Positions 34,621 to 48,766 are shown, counted from the first letter of the stretch. The stretch: 64,000 nt of DNA from Rusavskia elegans (GCA_011316305.1 SAUG01000063.1:62001-126000), one strand, 5' to 3'. Made by a program: numbers and translations. Notes: generated by a model not told the origin, from the sequence alone.

Positions 34621-37600
34621 CTAGGTCCTTTTTTTTAATTTTTTATTCTAAAAAACTATCGTCCTTTCTTTTTTATAGATAAAAAAAAAGTTATTAACTA
34701 AAAATTATTATAAAAAAGTTCTATCGTTAGATATTAGTATATTAACTATATATTTTTATCGAAAATATTTCTAGTCGGGAAAATCCTATTATATTAATAA
34801 AAGTTCCGAAAAGTATATTAAATATTTAGAGTAAGGTTATCTTTATAACTTTACTTCGTTAGATACTACGCGTTAGCGTCGTTTTAAAGATAAATATAAA
34901 AAGTTAAAAAAAATTATATAAAATATATACGAAGTAATAATAACTATTTCGTTAAATAGATTCTATTAAAAAGAAGTAGTATATTATAGTTAATAGGAAA
35001 CTATAAAATATTGAAAAATTAAAATATAAAGATAATACGGATTTATTTTTTTCTATTAATATAAATTTTTTTATCGACGTAGCTTCCGAGTAAATTATCC
35101 TGCCTAGCGATTTTAATTAATCGATAATTTCTTTAACTCTTTTTAGTAGAACTATTATAGAGTCTTTTAGTATTTTATTAAGTTTTTTTTAGATTTCTAA
35201 ATATTTTCCGAAGTAGAATAATCTTTCTATTTAATTAGATAATTCTAATCTTTTTATTATAGGATTTTTTCGATTATAAAAGTATTTTCTTTTTATATTT
35301 CGATATTAAATATCTATTATACTAGCGTCCCGAGATCGGCTAGTTCTAAAAAAGATATATAGAGTACCGGGTATACTTTAGTACTTTTAAATAAATTAAA
35401 TTTAATATTTTAAAATCTTTTAATATTTTTAGTTAAAATTAGTCCGACTTTAATATAGTTAAAATTTTTACTTAAAATCTTTATTTTTAGATTTTTTATA
35501 AAAAAGTATACTTTATTTCTTTTTTTTTAGCTAAAATACTATTTTTTATTTTTTATTTTAGTAAATACCCGAATATATCTATATTTTTAAAATATTTCTA
35601 TAGATTTTTTTTTAAATATTAATTTTTTAGATTAGTACTTCCGCTATTTTATATAGTAGCGATTTTTTAAATAGGTTCGAATTTCTTCTATTATCGATAT
35701 AGAACGATATTTTTTTTATTATACTAGATTTTTTTATTTTAAAATATAACTATACTATTAGTAAAAGTAAAAACTAATTATTTTAAATATTATTAATATA
35801 ATACTTTAGATATTATTCTAAAGTTTAGTTAATATATTCTATCTATCTATCTATTATCGGATAGAAAACTATTAATATTTTTAGTTTAATACTAAATAGA
35901 AATATAAAGATTTTCTAATAGTTCGAAGTAAAGAGTTTATTTCTATTATTTATTATTATTTCTAGTAATCTATAATATTAAATAATCGATCTAAGATAAT
36001 AAATTAAAGTTATTCTATTATAAAGTCTTTTTTTAATAGGATTTTATAGATATATTTTATAAATCTATCTACTATATTAAATATTAAGTCGTATTTTATA
36101 TTTATTATCGAATTTTTTAATTTCGGGAAATCAATAATAAAATCTAATATAACTTCCTTCTATAATAAATCCGGTAGTTTCTAATATTAGATCTTTCTAT
36201 ATCGAGTATATATACTATATTTATTTTTTTAATAACTAAAATTTCTTTTAATATATATCTCGATATATTATTTTATATTAGAAAACTAGTAATACTATTA
36301 TAAAATTTATATTATCTTTATTACGCCTAGATATCTTTATAGTATTTTATCGTAGTACTTTTTAATATAATCGTCGATTTTATTATCTAGTATTTATAGT
36401 TTTTTTTTTCGATAGGAAATTATTTTTAGTTGTTTCGGAATATATATAGTATTATATTTATTTAATATTAATTTACTAATAGTAATCTTTTTATATTAAC
36501 TTTTAAAATATTATTACTAAAAATCTCTTTTATTTTTATATAATTATTCCTTCGATTTAAAATATTTACTTTTTTATTTTTTTAATCTAGGGTATAGTAT
36601 ATTTTAAATTTATATTAACCGAAGAGATTAAACTATTATATTAATCCTCTATTAAATTACTTTATTATTATAAAGTATAAAAGGTTTTTATAGTCTATAA
36701 AAATTATTAATTCTAGTAATTTTTCGGCGTATATTTTCTATTATTCTAGTATAGCTTTATAGCTAGTAATTTTTTATTATAGATATTATAATTCTATTCT
36801 ACTAGTAATAATTTTTTTAATATATATATTACTAGATACTATTTACTATTATATTATTATAGAAAGTATATATCTATAACTAGATCTAATAAATCTATTT
36901 CTATTTATAATAGTTTTTTCGGATTGAATATTTTAAATTCTAGATCTTTTATATATTCCCTTTTAAGATTTTCGAATACTTATTATTTTTTTTCTTTCTA
37001 ATACTATTCGATAGTATTTTTTATTAAAACTATTGGAGCGAGAGCTCTCTTAAAATAGTTTTTTATAAACTTTCGATTATAGTTTATAAATTTGAAAAAT
37101 TTTAGATTTCTTTAATATTTATTAGTATTTTCTATTCTATAATAGCTTTTAATTTACTAGAGTTAATACGTAGTCTATTTAGCTTTATAATAAATTCTAG
37201 AAAGTCGATTTCTTTTTTATAGAACTTATACTTTTCTAGTTTAAAGTATAAATCTTTTCCCTTTAAATATTTAAAAACTTTACTAATATATTACTTATAT
37301 TCTTTAAATATTTTAGAAAAAACTAGAATATTATCGAAGTAGACGATAATAAATATATTAAAATATTTTTTAAATACGTTATTAATTATATTCTAATAAG
37401 TTACCGGGGTATTTATAAGCCCGAATAGTATTACTATATATTTATAATAACTATACTATATTCGAAAAGCTATTTTTTATTTTTTTCCGGCTTTTATCTA
37501 TATAAGGTTATATATTTATTAAAAGTCGAGTTTTATAAAATATTTTACTCTAGAAAATCTATTTTAAAACTCTCTAGTATTTAGTAGTAAATATCGGTTT

Positions 37601-40324
37601 TTATTTATAATATTATTTAACTTCTGGTAATCGATAAATAAATAAAATATTCTATCTTTTTTAAATATAAAGAGAGTCGGGTATTCTACTAGTAATTAAG
37701 ATTTCCTAATAAATCTTTTTTTTATATTTTTATCTAGGTATTTATAGAGTATTTCGAGCTTCGTTATAGATAATAAATAGATAAGTCTAAATATAGGTTA
37801 TTTATCTAGTTTAAATCTGACTTTATAATTCTCTATTTAATATTTATATAATACTTTTATAGTTATTTCTTTTTAAAATAAATTTATCTAATTTTTATAT
37901 TTACCTAGAACTTTTTCTAATAGATTTTCTATTAATTTATTATTAGATAATATAGAGTTTTTAAAAGATTTATAATTCTTTTTTCTATTTCTATTTTATT
38001 AATCTAGTTAACTTTTACTAGTATTTAATAAATCGGACCTAATTAGTTTTTAGTTATTCTTCTTTAAAATTATAAATTCGCGTTTTATATTCTATTTTTT
38101 TTCTACCTAAAATTACTATTTTAGTATAGGCTAGATATTTTCTATATAGAAATATTATTTAAAGCTAAATATTCTTTTTTCCTAATCTATTACTAGATTA
38201 TAATCCTTTAACTAAAATATTCTACGTACGATATCGTAGTTAGCTATTTAAATAATATCGAACTAAACTTCCTTTTAATACTAGTTAATTATTATTTAGA
38301 ACGGTATTATTATTTTTATAACCTTTTTATTTCTACTCGGTATTTTATTTCTATCGATAACTATTAAATTATTTAGGTTTTTTTTTTAATTTAAAAGAAC
38401 TTTTTATTTATAGCTAAATCTTTTAATATAAAATTTTCGGTCGCGCCTAAATTAATAAATATTTTAACTTTTTATAGTCTATTATTAGTTTTAATAATTA
38501 TTTTAATTTTAAATATATATATATAACTAGTTGAATTTAGTTATTTTTTCTAGACTATAAAGTTATATGTTTATAGTATACCCGTTATTATAAGATTTTA
38601 ACCTTTTTTAAATTATTTTTAATATTTTCGTATTTTCTATCTTTATAATTTACCTATAAAATATATTTATAAAGGACCTAATTAAAAGTTTTATTTTTTT
38701 TATTATTTCTTCTAGTATTCGTATCTACTATAGATAATATACCTAAGATAGTTATAAATATTTTAACTTTCGATTTTAGTAGATTTTATAGAAATATATC
38801 GGTATAGTTTTAATAAATACTATCCGGCTCCTTTTTTTTCTAATTTATAGATTCTATAGTTATTATTATAATAGGCGATTTGATTAAATAATATATATTA
38901 GTTTTCTACTATTATATATTTCTATTATAATATCGATTTTAGAATATTTTTATTTTTAGAAGTATTACTTTCTAGTTTCTTTTCTAATATATTAACGATA
39001 TTATTTATTTTCTAATTCTACTAATCGTTTTATAGATATTTATTATTAATATATATTGTATAAATCTTTTTAAATATTTTATAGATTATTATAAATTCTT
39101 CCTTTATAAATTCTTTATTATAAAAAGCTTAAAGGTATACTAGTTTAACGTCTTCTATTATTATAATCTTCTATTTAAAGGCGGCTTTCTTTCTAGTAGG
39201 TTTTACTAATATTTATAGCGAAATATTATTTATTCTAGCTTCCTATAATATTTTATTATTTTTTATAAATATAAATTCTTTATCCGAGCTAGCTTTTTAG
39301 AGTTTAGAACTATTATTATTATCTTTTAAAATAAAATCTTACTAGTTTTTAGGTTTCTTTAGTATAGCGTTAAGCTATTGTTACTATACCTTATTTAATC
39401 GACCCTTTTTTAAAAAATAGTCTAGTTTACTATAAATATAGTATATTTTTGAATTTTTATTCCCTTTACTATTTCTAAAATTCTTCCTTTTATATTACTA
39501 TTATATAGAGTCAAGTTCTATAGATATAAATCTATAGTAGCTATTTCCAGTTCTTTTATTTAGTAGCTATCTTTTATATAGTTTTCTAGAATAACGTCCC
39601 GTATTAATTTATAGTCTTCTATTATAGCGTTTTTTAATATTTCTTTTATATAATTTATTATCGAGGTCGATAGATATTTTAATTAGATTATCTAAGGTTT
39701 TATATATTCGACCGTTATATATAAGTTTATTTTTTACTTATTTTTTTAGCTGTCGTCTATATATTACGTATCAGGCGTTGTTATTCTATTCTATTAATAG
39801 TAACTATTCTTTAAACCGTATAGTATATTCCGATACTATAGTTTTCTATTAAAGGTATTAGATAATATATTTAGCGGTTAGGATTTTATTTAAAATTCTA
39901 AAAATATTATAAATAGCTTTTATAAATTATACGAACTATATAAAAATATCTTTATTATTTTTTTCGTCGTCTATATATTAACGTAGGAAAGGTTTTATCT
40001 AATACTAGGCTTGTCCTTAAAAATGGAATATAGTAAAAAAGGTTTTCTTTTTTTCGAATATAAAATAGAATATAAAATATATATTAAATTATACGAGCTA
40101 GTTTTCTAATTTATTTTAATTCCTATAGTATTTATTAGGCTTATTAATTTTAATACTATAGTAATAGTAACTAGTAATAGAAATATTAATTTCTTTATTA
40201 CTACTATTATCTTTTATCTAGATTTTTTTATTTTTAGGTTCGGATTTTTTTACTATAGAGCTAGAATTACTTAGAATAGGAGTTTAATATTAACCTGCGA
40301 TAGATATCCTAAAAGTATTTAAAG
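34621..40324 (-). pseudogene. Degraded gag-pol of family B (Ty3/gypsy)
   Basis: On the minus strand at 37,416-37,472 the frame reads IAFRI*YSYYKYIVILFGLI, the mutated form of the gypsy reverse transcriptase segment around 'TAFRT.YG.YE....PFGLT'. At 37,325-37,360 it reads NIFIIVYFDNIL, the catalytic YxDD box with its second Asp changed to Asn. By normal order, RNase H and integrase lie toward 34,621 and Gag toward 40,324; I did not resolve their motifs. Many in-frame stops make it inactive. LTR retrotransposons copy themselves through an RNA intermediate. Confidence 0.65.
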
Positions 40325-40380
40325 TATTTTAAAGTTATCTAGGGGTCCTAGTATTTCTAAAAGTTAGTTAAACTTATTAG
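40325..40380 (-). repeat. Family B right LTR, part 1
   Basis: The first 56 bp of the LTR (TATTTTAAAGTTATCTA onward, matching TGTTATAGAGCTACCTA) end in ATTAG, where family C inserted. Confidence 0.8.
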
Positions 40381-40620
40381 TATAAAGCGCCAGACGCGTC
40401 ATATAGGCTCTGGAGATATGATTAGGACGCTTGGAAACGAGGCTCGCCGCCTAGTCGCTAGAGCGTCGCTAGCGCGTCGGATTTCGATCCTTTCCCGCTT
40501 TCTCCTTTTCCCTTATTACTAGGCTATACCCCAGTCTTTCTAGGGTATAAGTTAGTTCTATAATATACCTTTTATCTAGTCTATAATTATATACTATCCT
40601 AGGAATATATCTATTTTATA
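40381..40620 (+). repeat. Family C 5' LTR
   Basis: A 240-bp repeat of 48,522-48,761. Its middle keeps the word GCTCGCCGCCTAGTCGCTAG, rich in CpG and without CA or TG. Confidence 0.87.
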
Positions 40621-41119
40621 GTTCTAACTTATTATTTTAAATATTTTTAATTTATTATATATTATTTATAGTATAACTATATCGATATCGACGTATAGTA
40701 TTTATAGTAGTCCTAGCCGTAGTAAAGTACTTTAGGCAGGACTATCCTAAACTAGCGTTAAAACTATTAAACCGCGGATTATAGATATTACGGATTAATC
40801 TAATAAGTATAACCTGCCTATACTAAAAACGCCCGATAAAAAAAATTCTAGTTTATTCTCTATAGTTTAGGGAATTTAATCGGAATTCTATAATAATTTT
40901 ATTACTAGTATATTAGTAGACTATATTATTTCCGATAGCTAAATCTATTAATAGTAGTTATCTAATAGTTAGTCGTAGTCTAATAGAAGTACTTTTTTAG
41001 AAACTTTTATTTCTAAAGATTCTAATCCTAGTTTGCCGCCTAATAGTAATAATAATCTAAACGATAATAGAAATAATAGTAATAACTTTAATAATAATAA
41101 AAAGCTTCGAGCCTTAGAA

Positions 41120-42180
41120 ACTTAAGTAGTAGTAAAGAAAAAGATCCTTTTAAAGGTATACCGTAGAGTAGAAGCTTTCTATATAATAGATCCGAATTAT
41201 ATTCTAAATAATAATTAACTTTCCTTTAAGCTAGCTATTAGGCTTTCGCGAACGCTATAAACTTTATTAAAGTTTAAAATTAAAGAGCCTAAGAAGTACG
41301 GCGATAAAATAACTTTTAAAAAATATTATAAGTAGATTAAATTTTATAGAAATTAGTTCTATAAATCCGATATTTTATTTACCTATACGGATTAAATTCG
41401 ATAGGTCTAGAACTTCGTTAAAGGTTAGAAGTTAAGCTGTTAGCTCGAAAAAAAGGAATCTTTTATTAATAAGGATACCTTTAATAGTATATTATAGGAT
41501 AAGTTTATAGACTTTCTTTTAAATTTTATTATTAATTCTAAATCCCGTTTATTAAATACCGCGATAAAGTATTTTTATATAACCTAGAATAAAAACTAGG
41601 ATATCCTGGAATTCTATAATTTCCTTATATTATTAGAAGTCTAGCTGCTTCCTTTATTAGAAGAATAGCGTTTAATCTTTTTTCTTTTTAAAATTCGTCC
41701 GGAATTATAGCGTACTATACGCGTTTAGGGCGTAAAATTAAAAGACTTCGGCTGTAATAAATAGATAGCTTAGGCTACCCGATAGGAAAATATAGATAAA
41801 GCGACGCCGGGTTAGTAGTAGAACTCTTCTATTAATAGACCTTATCTACCTCTATATAGTAAAGGAAATTCTCGAAGATTCGAGAATCGGAACCGGGGAA
41901 ACTGATCGCTAAATAGTTAGAATAGTATCGGTAGAAAAGGTACTCCTAATATTAGTAATAACAACCCTAGAAAATATAAATAGAATAATAAATCTAGTAC
42001 CTACTTTATTTATAGTAGTATAGATTATTAGTCTAAGAATTACTCTAAGAACCAGGACTAAAACTAAAATAATCGGGGGTCTAATAACTCTCGCGGTAAT
42101 AGTAACCGGTTATTTAAAAAGTCTACTATTAATATAACGAAAGGCAATCCTAGTAATACTAACTAGTTAAAAAACTAAAA
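41120..42180 (+). pseudogene. Degraded Gag of family C
   Basis: The forward frame includes a Gag-like core and, at 42,002-42,043, YFIYSSIDY*SKNY. Its Y-X2-Y-X4-Y-X4-Y spacing equals a CX2CX4HX4C zinc knuckle after C to Y and H to Y changes, with a TAG where a Trp is expected. Preceding Asn/Ser-rich stretches (SNSNN type) match those in the second copy (54,840-54,960). Confidence 0.6.
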
Positions 42181-42249
42181 AAGCTAGTTATAGCTTCGAT
42201 AATAGCCTAGAATAAACTAATTAAAATAAAGAACGGTCTTCTAACTAAA

Positions 42250-45200
42250 GTATTTATCGAGTTACTAGTAAAAGGGTACGGTAGAACTAAAGTATTTCTA
42301 GACCTAAACTTTTAGATTAATATCGTTTCTTAATCTTTTATTATTTAATACGACCTAGAACCTATTTAAAGAGCCGAGAAACCCTATTTTTAATAGATTA
42401 GAAATTAGCGCGCTACCTATTATAGAATATATAATTTAAACTAGATAATAATAGATAGTTAAAGCCGTCGGGAAATATATATATCGCGATTCTATATTCT
42501 AGATATAACTAATAAATACGGTATTCTTCTAGGTATACTAGCTTTATATTAAATATATATAGTTATAGACCTAGGGTTAGAATAATAGCGATTTTCTATC
42601 TATAATATAATAATATAAGATAACCCGATAGAAATAAAACGGTTAACCCGCTTTAGTATTAATTTACCGGTAGTCTTTATTTATATATTATAGGTCGAAA
42701 CGTATATATTAATATATATAATATCGATTGCCGCTATATATATAAGATTTAATATCGATACCGCTATATATACGAGATCTAATAACGATACCGCTATATA
42801 GACGGGAGCTAACGGCGCCGATAAAAATAAGAACGACGAGGATATATAGCGGCCTAAACCGTCGATTCCGGAACCTATATATAAGGAGATCGAAGCTTAT
42901 AATATACGCCTAGCAGATTTTTTACTACCGCTTAAAAATACCGATTATATAATCGAACTAAATAGGAGAAGTCCGCTATATAGCCTAATTTATAGCCTAT
43001 CTAAACGCGAGCTCGATAAACTACGGGATTATCTAGATAGTACTTTAAAAAAGAGCTAGATTCGTTATTTAATATTTTCTATAGGAGCTCTAATTCTTTT
43101 TATATTAAAGAAAGATAGTAGTTTTTATATATACGTCGACTATAGAGGCTTTAATAAAATAAAAATTAAAAACCGTTATTCTTTACTTTTTATTTCTAAA
43201 ATTCTAGATTGATTATCTAGAGTAAAGTATTTTTCTAAATATAATATTAAAGATACCTATTATCGAATTAGAATTAAAAAAAGTAATAAATAAAAAACCG
43301 CGTTTTATATAAAATATAGGTATTTCGAATATTTTATAATACCTTTCGGTTTTACTAATATACCTATAATTTTCTAAATCTATATTAATCAGGCTTTAGG
43401 AAAATTAATTAATATTTACTATATAGTCTACCTAGATAATATCCTAATCTTTTCTAATTTAGAAAAAAAATATTAGAAATATATTAGATAGATCGTTTAA
43501 AAGCTTTATAACGTATAGCTATACCTTAATTTTAAAAAATATACTTTTAATATCGAAAATATAGAATTCCTAGACTTTATTATATCTACGGAAGGTATAT
43601 CGATAGATCCGGAATAAATAAAGACTATTTAGAAATAGCTAGTCCTTAAAATTTACCGGGAAATATAGGTTTTTTTAGAATTTACTAACTTTTATTAATA
43701 CTTTATTTACTAGTATTTTCGGATTACGGCGCTTCTAACGAGTTTACTTATAGGAAGCGTAGCCGGAAAGAAATCGGAACCGTTTTATTAAACTATCGGA
43801 ATCTAAAAGGCTTTCGAAAAACTAAAATATACTTTTAATACTACCGGGGTATTATAGTACTTCGATCTAGAAAAAGAAATCTATATCGAAACTAATATCT
43901 TTAGGGTCGGATTAGCTAGAATTATATCTTAATCTAATAAAAATAGCCGCTAGCGCCTAGTTATATTCTAGTCGAAGAAGATAATTCCTGCCGAATATAA
44001 CTATAAAATATATAATACCGAACTTCTCGCTATTATTAAAGTTTTCGAATAATAGAAATATTATCTCGAAAGCGCGAAATATATAGTAAAGGTCTAAATA
44101 AATTATAATAACCTTTAGAGTTTTATAAAAGTTAAGGAGCTTAATACTCGATAACGTCGCTAGGTTATTAAATTAGCTACTATAGATTTTAATATCTTCT
44201 ATCGTCTAGAAAAGACTAATCTAGCTAATCCGCTTTCTAAAAAACCGGATTATAAAGATATTAATCCTTAAATCTAGATAATATTATCTATACTTTAGCA
44301 GAAGCTAAATTTTATTAGCTATAAATCTAGTAGCGAACCGTTTATTATACGAAAAATTCGAATTAATTACGCTTTACGCGGGTATATAACTAGAGGGCCT
44401 AGAGAACCTTCTATAGAACCTAAAAATTCTAAAGATAATAGAATTAACTTTTTACTACTAAATAAAGGACGTAATATATTTCGTATATCGAGAATACCTT
44501 CGGGTACAACGGGCCGCTAACGCGGTAGTAATAGATTAGCGATAACTATTTCCGATAAAGGATATAATAACGGAATAAACTCTATCGCTAGAAATATATA
44601 CTATAGCCTAAATATCCTATATTAAATAGTACGGAAGGTTACTATTAATAAAATAGCTTATAGTAAAGTAATTCCTAGTATACGCGATATATTTATCTAA
44701 TTTTAAAATCGGGATACCGATATTTAGAAGCGTTTATAGACTATCTAGTATAAATCGAGAAAGAAAGCCGGGTTATAGAATATAGAAGTAGGGACTAGTT
44801 TTCTCTTTTATAAAAAGTCTTTATATATGCCCGAAAATAAGATACTTTATATATAGAATTCCTAGCGAAATACTATAATAACTCTATAACTAGATGTTTC
44901 GGATATTAGCGAGTCTTATCGCTTATTTATCGTAGCTATAGCTAGCCGAAACTATCTAAATATATCCGGAAGTATATAGAAATATATAATATTTATTAAA
45001 AAATTAAAATCTATAGATATAAACTATATAGGAAGTTTTAGAATTTTCTATATTCTATATAGCTATAGAAAGAGATAGCGATAGATTTTATTACTAGATT
45101 ACTACCTGTTTAATATTTTCGAAGCGTAGTAGATTTAGTATTTATAGCCGTCGATCGATATACTAAGATAGTAAGGTATATCTTTTATCGTAAAATAATT

Positions 45201-46160
45201 AATACGAAGGATTTTATAGAGTTTATTATTAATAAACTTTAGTATAAAGGATTTATTTCTAATAGAATTATTAGTAATAGAGGCTCGCTATTTACAAGCG
45301 AATTCTAGTCGGAGGTCTACTATTATTTAAAGATTAAACGTCGTTTAAATACTACGTTCTATTTTTAAATAGATAGATAGACTAAGTAATAGAATTAATT
45401 ACTAGAGTATTATCTAAAAGTATATACTTATAAAAAATAGAAAAACTAGATTAAATTTCTACTTTTAGCTAAATTCGCCTAAAATAATAGCGAATATAGT
45501 ATTATAAAGATATTTCTTTTCGAAGCGTTTATAGGCTATAATCTAGATATAATATTCGAAGGCGTTAAAGATAACGCCGCAGAGAAGGAAATAGTAAATA
45601 CGAAGGTACTAGTAGTAAAGGAAAAAGTCGCAAACTTATAAAAAATATATAAATCGATATATATAAATTAAAATAAAGTTTAGATAAACTAGGCTAAATA
45701 TTATAATAGAAAATATTAACCGATAGAATATAAAGTTAGTAATTTAGTACTATTATCTATAAAAAACCTAAAGTTTAAGTAATTAAAAAAGATTATCTCT
45801 AAGTTTATAAAACTTTATCGGATTTCGAAATATATAGGCTTTTAGATTTACCGGTTAGTTTTTCTAATTAAATTAAAGATCTATAATATCTTTTATATAT
45901 TTTTATTAGAAAAGTTCTATCGCCGTTAGGATAGCGAACTGCTAGAGTACCTATTACCGGACTTTATTAATAATAAAGAGGAATAGGAAGTAGAAGTTAT
46001 CTTAGATAAAAGATTTATAAAATCTAAAAAGGGCGAGAAGCTAAAAGCTAAATATCTAATTAAATAGACTGGTTAGCTAAAGAAATATAATTTCTAGTAG
46101 CTATAATAAGACCTTAAAAATATATAGGAACTTATCGAAATATATAATTAAAATAACCCT
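42250..46160 (+). pseudogene. Degraded Pol of family C with C-terminal chromodomain
   Basis: Order seen: reverse transcriptase from VDYRGFNKIKIKNRYSL (43,135) through YFEYFIIPFGFTNIP to VYLDNILIFS (43,426), where the YLDD box has its second Asp changed to Asn; RNase H segment YNTELLAIIKVFE (about 44,010); integrase with AVDRYTK (first Asp near 45,153), ISNRGSLF (second Asp now Asn, about 45,276) and a third region near 45,350; and a chromodomain-like end AKYLIK*TG*LKKYNF (about 46,041-46,097) with TAG at the two expected Trp positions. Chromodomains guide integration toward histone-marked heterochromatin, which fits its place in a repeat-rich block. The protein is inactivated by many stops and by active-site changes. 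Confidence 0.75.
42715..42830 (+). repeat. 30-bp tandem repeat in the gag-pol linker of family C
   Basis: About three units like CGATACCGCTATATATACGA follow each other and would encode a 10-residue repeat (NIDTAIYTRS, NNDTAIYTG). It lies upstream of the reverse transcriptase. Confidence 0.55.
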
Positions 46161-46439
46161 CTAATAAAAAAGTATAAAAAAGGTAGAATTTAATAGAAAT
46201 AAACTATAATTATAGGCGTTAGGCGTTTATAGAATATACGTATAATATATATATCTAGAAATAGTTTTATAGTTAATAAATTTTTTTAAATTATCCTATA
46301 GAGCCTATAATACCAAGGACTTTATTTATTATAATATAGATTATATATTTTAGTCTTTAAATACCTATATTTATATAATTGACCTAGTTTTGCTATATAT
46401 TTCTATTCTAGGCTATCTTTTTATCCTATAATAGGCGGG

Positions 46440-47780
46440 GGAGATAGCGCCGGAGGAGAAATCTACTTTAATACTACTAAAAAAAGGGTTTATAGAGATT
46501 TACGGACGGAGTCGAAGGTATTAAAAAATATTAAACTACTTAGTAAAGAAACTACTTAAAAGACCGGGGTACCGGTAATTCTAACTTCTAGAAATTAAAA
46601 TCCGGATATTTCCGGCGCTCTCGAAACTACGTATAGGAGAATTAATAGAGACTATAATAGAGCGATAGGTAAGAAAGTTAGTAGAAACTATAATAGAACT
46701 ACCGGAAATAAATATATATCCTCTTTTTATTTAATAATATATAGAAGGATAATTCGATATAGCTTTTTATTATTATAGTTATCGAACGTATAGAATAGTC
46801 TATTAAAGGATTATATCGGTTTTAGAAGTAACTAGAAAAATAAAAGGAGTATCGATTTATATAAAGAAATCTCGATAGTAGATATAGATTATTCGATTAT
46901 CGGTATCGGATATTCTAAAGTCGGCGTATATATCGAAACAGGTCTATCTAGTCTATTATCCGAAATCTAATAAACGGTACTAGCCGGAAGCAGATAGAAT
47001 TCGTATTTTCCTATAATAGGAAATACTATAATTTATAGAATATTATTCGATTTTATAGTAATATATTAGCGATTAGCTATTTTATATAGAAAATTATCGA
47101 ATTATATCTAAAGGCTTTAAACTAAAAAACAGATATAATATAACGGTAGAATAGGATACTATAGTAAACGTCTATACTGCCGCCGGGGTACTAGTAGTAT
47201 CTATCCCGAAAGATAGAAGTCTAAATACTACCGGCGGGGCGGAGTTTTTATAATAAAAGATAAATAGAAATAGTAAACGTAAAGGGAAGCCAAAGTTTTA
47301 TAGAGGAAAATTAAAAATAATAGCGGTCTACTACGCTTTATATTTATAAAATTTATATTCTAGGGCAGCTAGCTTAGTCTATATAATCTTATTCTTTTAA
47401 ACTAAATTTTAGTTAGCGTATTTATATATATCTAGGCGTTTAAAGATAGAGTTTAACGTTACCGCGAAGTAGTTTAGAATTATAGATATCTATATAAAAT
47501 TATATAGTATCGTATTAGAAGTAGAGATATATTTAATAATATTTATAATATCTAAAACGAGCTTTTTTATAAATTTATAGTTATTAAGAAATAGTTCTTT
47601 TTTATTCTAAACTATAAACCCGTAAGTACTTATTATTTATTTTACAGCCGAGTCGAAAGAATAAAATATCTATTATAGTTAGCCTTAAACTAATATAATA
47701 GAGGAAGCTATACTATTTTATAGTTAGATAGACTCTTCCTATCTTTTTTATATTTAGAGTAAGTATTAGTAAAGTAGTCT
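46440..47780 (+). pseudogene. Extra coding-like frame between pol and the 3' LTR of family C
   Basis: Starting just after a purine-rich GGCGGGGGAGATAGC at about 46,432, a forward frame of over 400 codons has stops mostly at probable Gln positions. Readable parts are EIAPEEKSTLILLKKGFIEI, YTAAGVLVVSIPKDRSLN, and LKIEFNVTAK*FRIIDIYIK. It is not part of Gag or Pol and resembles nothing I recognise. A reverse 101-codon frame (47,708-48,013) partly overlaps it and looks like chance. It could be an accessory gene, a captured host gene or structural 3' sequence. Confidence 0.4.
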
Positions 47781-48521
47781 TTCGAATATTTAAAGGTAGG
47801 GCGTAAGCGATTTATATTACTATAATCGCTAGTCGTATAGTATAAATATCTAATATATAGTAGGAAAGATATATCTATATATATAAAGATAAAGAACCTA
47901 TATAAACGGCGAAAAACTATTCGAATAAATAAAGTATAGGAAATCAGAATTCCTATTAAATAAAATATTACTATATTATTACTAGCGCGTCGGAACCGTA
48001 TCGTTCCGAACATTTATTTACTATTTAGGATCCTCGAATATTTATATTAGATTTAAATTCGATTATATATATTAGAGCTTTTATCTAGTATTAGTTATAA
48101 GCTGTATATTTATAGGTACGCGGCTATAGTATATACCTATAGATATAGTATATTCCTTTAAATATATCTGCTAAAATAAAGTTATAGTATTAATTTAACC
48201 GGTACTATAATATAGCGGCTAGTAGTCTTAATCGTAATTACGATCGTATCTCGCTAAATAGAAAACCTAGATTCGAATTCTAGTAGTACCGCCTTTTAAT
48301 TTTATCTTTTAGCTTTATTCTAGTATATATCTATATAACTAGGGTATAATTATATATAGATAGGGGCTGATTATAATAATAGCTATAGAGTAATTCTTTT
48401 TCTTACTCTTTTTAATCCTAATAGTTAACTATAAGATTAATAGGTTTATTTAAGAAATATTATAAATATATTAACAGATATAATATAATATCACGGACGA
48501 TATCGCTAAAGAAAAAGTAAT
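47781..48521. other. 3' untranslated part of family C
   Basis: RIP-mutated DNA between the extra frame and the 3' LTR, with no clear gene. A purine run (CGCTAAAGAAAAAGTAA) just before 48,522 may be the remains of the polypurine tract. Confidence 0.45.
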
Positions 48522-48761
48522 TATAAAACGCTAGACGTATTATATAAGCCCTGGAAATATAATTAGAATATTTAGAAACAAAGCTTGCCGCCTAGTTACT
48601 AGAACGTCGCTAGCGTATCGGATCTCGATCCTTCCCCGCTTTTTCCTTTTCTCTTATTACTAGGCTATATCCCAGTCTTTCTAGGATATAAGTTAGTTCT
48701 ATAATATACCTTTCGTCTGGTCTACAATCGTGTACTGCTTTAGGAACATACCTACTTTACA
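48522..48761 (+). repeat. Family C 3' LTR
   Basis: The 240-bp partner of 40,381-40,620, followed by the target duplication ATTAG. Confidence 0.87.
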
Positions 48762-48766
48762 ATTAG

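Larger units (their letters stand above)
40381..48761 (+). mobile_element. Family C Ty3/gypsy chromovirus, complete structure, nested in a family B LTR
   Basis: An 8,381-bp element has 240-bp LTRs (40,381-40,620; 48,522-48,761) and a perfect 5-bp duplication ATTAG (40,376-40,380; 48,762-48,766). LTRs begin TATAAAGCGCCAGACGCG (TG start mutated) and the right one ends CTACTTTACA. Inside, forward, are Gag with zinc knuckle, pol with reverse transcriptase, RNase H, integrase and chromodomain, and then about 2.1 kb of extra sequence with its own coding-like frame before the 3' LTR. All frames carry RIP stops, so the element is dead. It inserted after family B. Confidence 0.88.

Noticed and set aside
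42715..42830. Possible CRISPR-like or centromeric satellite
   Set aside because: Only about three 30-bp units without spacers, inside a retrotransposon frame; a coding tandem repeat is simpler.
47708..48013. Reverse frame of 101 codons with a start and many Tyr/Ile/Arg residues
   Set aside because: It is antisense to the family C 3' region. RIP removes CA and TG but leaves some antisense frames open; residues follow the AT bias and no membrane or catalytic pattern is convincing.
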